A stretch of 64,000 bases of DNA from Kitasatospora sp. NBC_01287 (lineage in GTDB: Bacteria > Actinomycetota > Actinomycetes > Streptomycetales > Streptomycetaceae), in assembly GCF_026340565.1 (NCBI RefSeq), contig NZ_JAPEPB010000001.1, positions 2,170,001 through 2,234,000 of the forward strand, in the 5' to 3' direction. Each line of letters begins with the position of its first letter. The first letter of the stretch is position 1. A model generated the notes under the pieces. It made no database searches and was not told the origin of the DNA. It saw only the letters and a program-made list of their open reading frames with translations. A program made the position numbers and the translations under genes. Of this stretch, positions 60,059 through 64,000 are shown piece after piece.

Positions 60059-63000
60059 TTGACCAGCGAGAGGGCCCTCGACCACGGGCTCGGACGGTAC
60101 TTCATGCTGCGGGTCGGCGGCCTGCCCGTCGACGCGGTGCACGGCCTGCGGGCGCCGCAGGCCTTCGACTGGGCCGAGCGGCTGCTGACCGAGGAGGAGC
60201 GACTGGCCGAACTCGGCGCCCGGCTCAGCGAACCGCTCTCGGCGCGGGTGCGGACCATCGACGACGCCGCGCGGCGGCGCGAACTGCTGGCGCTGCGGCG
60301 GCAGGTGTTCAACAACCGGTTGCCCACGGACGTGGCGGCGGCGCGGGCCCTGGCGGCCGGGCTCGACTCCGCGACCGGGGCGCTGCTGACCGAGTGGCTG
60401 GACGCCCGGCAGCGGCTGGCCCGGCTCGACGCCCGCGGCGAGCCCACCCTCACCGCTGAACTCGCCGCCACCCGAGCCGCGTTGCAGAAGCTCGCGGAGC
60501 GGGACGAGCTGCGCCTGGGCCTGCTGCTCGCCTCCCCCGCGCTGGCCGACCGGCTCGGCGACGACCGACCCAACGGCGGCCGACCCAACGGCGACCGACC
60601 CAACGGCAACCGACCCAGCGGCAACCGGCCCAGCGATCCGGCCGCGCCGCTGGACAAGCGCGCCCGCAAGCTGGAGCGCTCACTCCTCTCCTACCTGTAC
60701 CGGACCGCTTGCAAGACCAGCCCGTTCAGCACCTTCACCCCGGTGGCACTCGGCCACTTCACCGCCGCGCCGACCGACCAACGGACCGGGCACCCCGCCG
60801 AACTGCCGTCCGGTGAACTGCCGTCCGGTGAGCTGCCGTCCGGTGAGCTGCCGTCCGGTGAGCTGCCGTCCGGTGAGCTGCCACCCGGTGAGCTGCCACC
60901 CGGTGAGCTGCTGCTCGGCGCCGCGCGGAGCAGCCACCCGCGGCTCAACGTGGTGGCGCTGGCCCGGCTGGCCGAGCTGATCGCCGCCGACCCGGTGCGC
61001 CGCCGCGACCTACCGCTGACGCTGGCCTCCGGCTGGGAGCTGACCGACGACCGGGTCCGCTACGTGCAGCGCTCGGTCACCGCCGCCGACGGCGCCACGC
61101 CGGTGAGCTTCGACGCCGCACGGGACCGGCTCTTCTTCCTGCGGCTGAGCGGCGTGCTGGAGCAGCTGATCGAGCTCTTCGGCGGGCGGGCACTGATCCG
61201 CTACGGCGAACTCGCCGACCTGCTGCACGCCGAGGCCGGTGGCAGCACGGCGGACGCCGAGCGCTACCTGCGCGCGCTGCTGGAGGTCGGCATGCTGCAA
61301 CTGCCCGCGCTGGCCACCGATGTGCACGCCGCCGACCCCGTGCGCGCGTTCCAGGCCGCGCTGCGCGCGCTGGACCGCCCGTGGGCCACCGCGACCGCCG
61401 AGCGGCTCGCCGGGCCGGCCGCCGTCATCGACCGCTATCCCGCGGCCGACGCGCCGACCCGCCGAACCTTGCTGGCCGAGCTGCGAGGCGAGTTGACGGA
61501 GCTTCAGCAGTCGCTCGACGCCACGGCGGGCCCTGTGCCGCAGACGCTGCTCTACGAGGACGTGGCGGCGGGCGAGACGGGCGCCGACGGGGCCCGATGG
61601 GCCGCGCTCGCCGCCCGGCCGCTGGCCGAACTCGCGCCGATCCTGCCGCTCTTCGACCTGGGCCTGGCCCAGCGCCTCACCCTCAAGGGCTTCTTCCTGG
61701 CCCGCTACGGCCGCGGTGGCCGCTGCACGGATCTGCTGCAGCTGGTGCACGACTTCCACGAGGACATCTTCGACCAGTACCTGCAGTTCACCGCGCTGGC
61801 GCCGGCCCGGGCCGAGCACGGCGGCTACCCGCCCGAGGAGAACTGGCTGGGCCTGCCCGAACTCACCGCACTGGACCGGGCCCGCGCCGAACTGGCCCGC
61901 CGGATGCGCGGTCACTGGGAGGAGCACGCCGAGGAGCACGCCGACGAAGGCGCGGAGGAAGGCGCCGAGGAGCACGCCGAGGAGCGCGCCGAGTTGCTGC
62001 TGACGGCCGCCGACCTGGCCGCCGTGGCCGCCGAACTCGCGCCGCTCGGGCAGGCGTTCGCGCCGCACAGCCACTTCGTCCAACTCGCCGCCGGAGGGCC
62101 GGGCCGCGAGCCGCTGGTGGTGCTCAACCACTCCTACGGCGGCCTGGCCTTCCCGTTCACCCGCTTCACCCACTGCTTCGCGCAGCCCACCGAAGCGCCT
62201 ACCGGAGCACTCGCCGAACCACCCACCGGACCACTCGCCGCATCGTCCGCCGGACCGCCCACCGAACCGCCCACCGAACCGCCCGCCGGTCCGCCCACCG
62301 ACCTGCCCGCCGCCCTGCGCGAGGGGCTGCGCGCCGCCCAGCCGGCGGGCGCGGTCTTCGCCGAGGTCACCGCGGGGGCGGCCACCACCAACCTCAACCT
62401 GCACGCCCGGCTGACCGACTACGAGCTGGTCTGCCCGGGCGAGACCAGCACCGCCCCCGCGGCCGCCCGGCTGCACCTGGAGGACCTCGTGGTCGAGCAC
62501 GACGAGGTCGCCGACCGGCTGCTGCTGCGCTCGCGGCGGCTGGACCGCGAGGTGGTCCCGGTCTACCTGGGCTACCTGGTCCCGATGGTGCTGCCGCAGA
62601 CGCCGCGCAGCCTGCTGCTCTTCTCGCCCACCTCCCGGGTCACCCCGGAGCTGTGGCGCGGGGTGCCCACCGGGCCGGCCACCGAAGGGGTCACCCACCG
62701 CCCCCGGGTCCGCTACGGCCGGCTGGTGCTGCACCGGCGCAGCTGGACCGTCACCGCCGAGGCTCTGCCCCGCCCCCGGCCCGGACAGCGCGAGGCCGAT
62801 CGCTTCCTGGACTGGCAGCGCTGGCGCCGCCGCCACCGGCTGCCCACCCAGCTCTTCGCCCGACTCCGTCCGGAGAGTGACAGCGGCGGGCAACTCGGCA
62901 CGACGAAGCCGCAGTACGTCGACTTCGCCAGCCCGCTCTCCCTGCTCGCGCTGGACGGCCTGCTCGGCGGCGGCCCGGGCCGGCTGGTGCTGGAGGAGAT

Positions 63001-63151
63001 GCTGCCCGGCGACGACGACCTGCACGTGCGCTCCGCCGAGGGCCGGCACGTCGCCGAACTCGCCCTGGAGATCCTGCCGCCCCCGCACCCCGCACCCCGG
63101 ACCGCCCCCGCGCCCCGCAGCACCCCGGAAGGAGAGCCGAGCCGTGGCTGA
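60059..63151 (+). CDS. LanB-type lantibiotic dehydratase (glutamylation domain)
   Basis: About 1030 aa. The lant_dehydr_N core is recognisable by SLLSYLYRTACKTSPFSTFTPVALGHF (about 217-243) and QRLTLKGFFLARYGRGGRC. It adds Glu from glutamyl-tRNA to Ser/Thr of the precursor. The eliminating C-terminal domain is separate and follows as the next gene, as in thiopeptide and goadsporin systems. TTG 60059 with GAGGAG 6 bp upstream is the best start; GTG 60044 is an alternative. Repeats: RPNGD/N units, eight PSGEL/PPGEL units, an EEHAEEHADEG tract and TEPPTEPPAGPP. Confidence 0.88.
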   Translation: MTSERALDHGLGRYFMLRVGGLPVDAVHGLRAPQAFDWAERLLTEEERLAELGARLSEPLSARVRTIDDAARRRELLALRRQVFNNRLPTDVAAARALAAGLDSATGALLTEWLDARQRLARLDARGEPTLTAELAATRAALQKLAERDELRLGLLLASPALADRLGDDRPNGGRPNGDRPNGNRPSGNRPSDPAAPLDKRARKLERSLLSYLYRTACKTSPFSTFTPVALGHFTAAPTDQRTGHPAELPSGELPSGELPSGELPSGELPSGELPPGELPPGELLLGAARSSHPRLNVVALARLAELIAADPVRRRDLPLTLASGWELTDDRVRYVQRSVTAADGATPVSFDAARDRLFFLRLSGVLEQLIELFGGRALIRYGELADLLHAEAGGSTADAERYLRALLEVGMLQLPALATDVHAADPVRAFQAALRALDRPWATATAERLAGPAAVIDRYPAADAPTRRTLLAELRGELTELQQSLDATAGPVPQTLLYEDVAAGETGADGARWAALAARPLAELAPILPLFDLGLAQRLTLKGFFLARYGRGGRCTDLLQLVHDFHEDIFDQYLQFTALAPARAEHGGYPPEENWLGLPELTALDRARAELARRMRGHWEEHAEEHADEGAEEGAEEHAEERAELLLTAADLAAVAAELAPLGQAFAPHSHFVQLAAGGPGREPLVVLNHSYGGLAFPFTRFTHCFAQPTEAPTGALAEPPTGPLAASSAGPPTEPPTEPPAGPPTDLPAALREGLRAAQPAGAVFAEVTAGAATTNLNLHARLTDYELVCPGETSTAPAAARLHLEDLVVEHDEVADRLLLRSRRLDREVVPVYLGYLVPMVLPQTPRSLLLFSPTSRVTPELWRGVPTGPATEGVTHRPRVRYGRLVLHRRSWTVTAEALPRPRPGQREADRFLDWQRWRRRHRLPTQLFARLRPESDSGGQLGTTKPQYVDFASPLSLLALDGLLGGGPGRLVLEEMLPGDDDLHVRSAEGRHVAELALEILPPPHPAPRTAPAPRSTPEGEPSRG
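60801..60910 (+). repeat. 15-bp coding repeats (PSGEL) in the dehydratase gene
   Basis: About seven near-identical CCGTCCGGTGAGCTG units encode PSGEL/PPGEL pentapeptides. A similar 10-15-bp array (RPNGD) lies 220 bp upstream at 60566-60635. Confidence 0.92.
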
Positions 63152-64000
63152 CCACCCGACCGCCCCGCAGGCCGATCCCCAGGCCGATCCCCGGGCCGCC
63201 TCCCGGGCCGCCTCCCGAGCCACCCCCCAGGCCACCCCCGGCGACTGGCAGGCCTTCCACGTCTTCTACGCCGCCAGTCCGCGCCCGCTGCTGCTCCAGT
63301 GCGTGCGCCCGCTGGTCGCCGAGCTGACCGGGCAGGGCCTGCTCGCCGGGTACTTCTTCCTCAACTACTGGCTGGAGGGCCCGCACCTGCGGCTGCGGCT
63401 GCGCCCGGCCACGGCGGCCGCCGCCGCGCCGGTCCGCGAGCACGCCGAGGCGGCGATCGCGGCCTTCCTGCGCCGCCGCCCCGCCCTCTACCAGGTGAAG
63501 GACAGCTTCTTCGCCGAACTCTACGAGACCCTCTTCGAGTTGGAGTACCGCGAGGAGGACCGGGCCCGGCTGCTGGGCCCGGACGGGCGGATGCGGCTGC
63601 GCCCCAACAACACCTTCAGCATCGAGCCCTACGAACCCGAGTACGGCAAGTACGGCGGCCCGGCCGGGGTGGCGCTCGCCGAATGGCACTTCCAGCGCTC
63701 CAGCGACCTGGTGATCGAGGCCACCCGCAGCATGAACCTGCACCTTCGCACGGTGGTGCTGGGCCTGGCCGCGCAGCTGATGATGACCATGTCGGCCTGC
63801 TTCCTCGCCGACCAGGAGCAGCTGCTGACCTTCCTGGACCGCTACCACGCCTTCTGGAACGGGGCCTTCGCCGGCACCAACTTCACCGCCCAGCAGGGCT
63901 ACGACCGGGCCTACGGCAGCACCGGCGAGACACTGGCCGGGCGGTTCCGCGCCGTCCGGGCGGCCGTCGGCGCCGGGGAGCTCGCGCAACTGCCCACCCT
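63144..64000 (+). CDS. Thiopeptide-type (SpaB_C/lant_dehydr_C) protein, partial
   Basis: 285 codons are present; the gene runs off the right edge. GTG 63144 has GGAAGGAG upstream and overlaps the dehydratase gene by 8 bp. After an Ala/Pro repeat N-terminus (PQADPQADPRAASRAASRA), the conserved fold reads WQAFHVFYAASPRPLLLQCVRPLV, YFFLNYWLEGPHLRLRLRP and EPYEPEYGKYGGPAGVALAEWHFQRSSDLV. These mark SpaB_C domains that either eliminate glutamate (making dehydroalanine) or, in thiopeptides, form the pyridine ring. Which of the two it does cannot be told from this part. Confidence 0.88.
   Translation, partial: MADHPTAPQADPQADPRAASRAASRATPQATPGDWQAFHVFYAASPRPLLLQCVRPLVAELTGQGLLAGYFFLNYWLEGPHLRLRLRPATAAAAAPVREHAEAAIAAFLRRRPALYQVKDSFFAELYETLFELEYREEDRARLLGPDGRMRLRPNNTFSIEPYEPEYGKYGGPAGVALAEWHFQRSSDLVIEATRSMNLHLRTVVLGLAAQLMMTMSACFLADQEQLLTFLDRYHAFWNGAFAGTNFTAQQGYDRAYGSTGETLAGRFRAVRAAVGAGELAQLPT

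Noticed and set aside
1..64000. tRNA or rRNA genes
   Set aside because: I found no cloverleaf with a T-loop GGTTCGAATCC-type block or rRNA signature by eye; a covariance search would settle this.

Overview
The window is very GC-rich, with strong third-position GC bias, frequent GTG/TTG starts and many start/stop overlaps. This points to an actinomycete of the Streptomycetaceae (Streptomyces, Kitasatospora or Streptacidiphilus type). SARP, T7SS/ESX-type, SAV_915-like, DUF2254, efeO/efeB-like and many TetR/ArsR/LysR-controlled transporter modules fit that assignment. The species was not determined.

Layout. 1-2.2 kb: a cobalamin riboswitch-controlled NiCoT Ni/Co transporter, divergent from an ArsR regulator with a periodic His tail. 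2.4-9.5 kb: ArsR/metallo-beta-lactamase-fold pair, two unknown genes (one with a zinc ribbon), an ArsR/MFS pair, and a SAV_915-like gene with a small partner. 9.8-13.8 kb: a four-gene zinc-type ABC uptake operon under two Zur-box-like sites. 13.8-21 kb: LysR/MFS pair, isoprenyl diphosphate synthase, secreted S53 peptidase, PanE-like reductase and class II aldolase. 21-24.6 kb: TetR gene, then a compact T7SS module (EspC/WXG-like protein, WXG-papain-like effector, unknown protein, exported chagasin-like inhibitor). 24.7-27.8 kb: TetR and MMPL drug exporter around a long operator palindrome. 28.1-31 kb: decayed GNAT gene and an IS1182-family element that appears to carry a second GNAT gene between its terminal repeats. 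31-39.8 kb: second-type LysA, unknown membrane proteins, TetR, methyltransferase, phosphotriesterase-like hydrolase, DUF2254 and LysR. 39.9-44.1 kb: polar amino-acid ABC importer and a class II glutamine amidotransferase. 44.2-48.6 kb: small accessory cluster (ACP, P450, ABC-2 exporter, alpha/beta hydrolase). 48.7-52.3 kb: EfeB and EfeO without EfeU, and a secreted phosphoesterase. 52.6-64 kb: the start of a RiPP cluster running off the right edge.

The RiPP genes are tightly coupled in one direction: SARP activator, E1-like leader-binding protein, YcaO cyclodehydratase, SagB-type azoline dehydrogenase, LanB-type glutamylating dehydratase, and a split SpaB_C/thiopeptide-type protein. Together they should make a peptide with azoles and dehydro-amino acids (goadsporin-like LAP or thiopeptide). 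No convincing precursor peptide lies in the window.

Two features cut across the window. First, short tandem repeats are common: 13-bp arrays between genes and 15-bp arrays inside genes that add pentapeptide repeats to unrelated proteins. Second, two distant genes (a small Ala-rich protein and lysA) share a ~140-bp upstream cassette with GTCAAGG-like heptamers spaced 11 bp apart, as expected for SARP binding sites.
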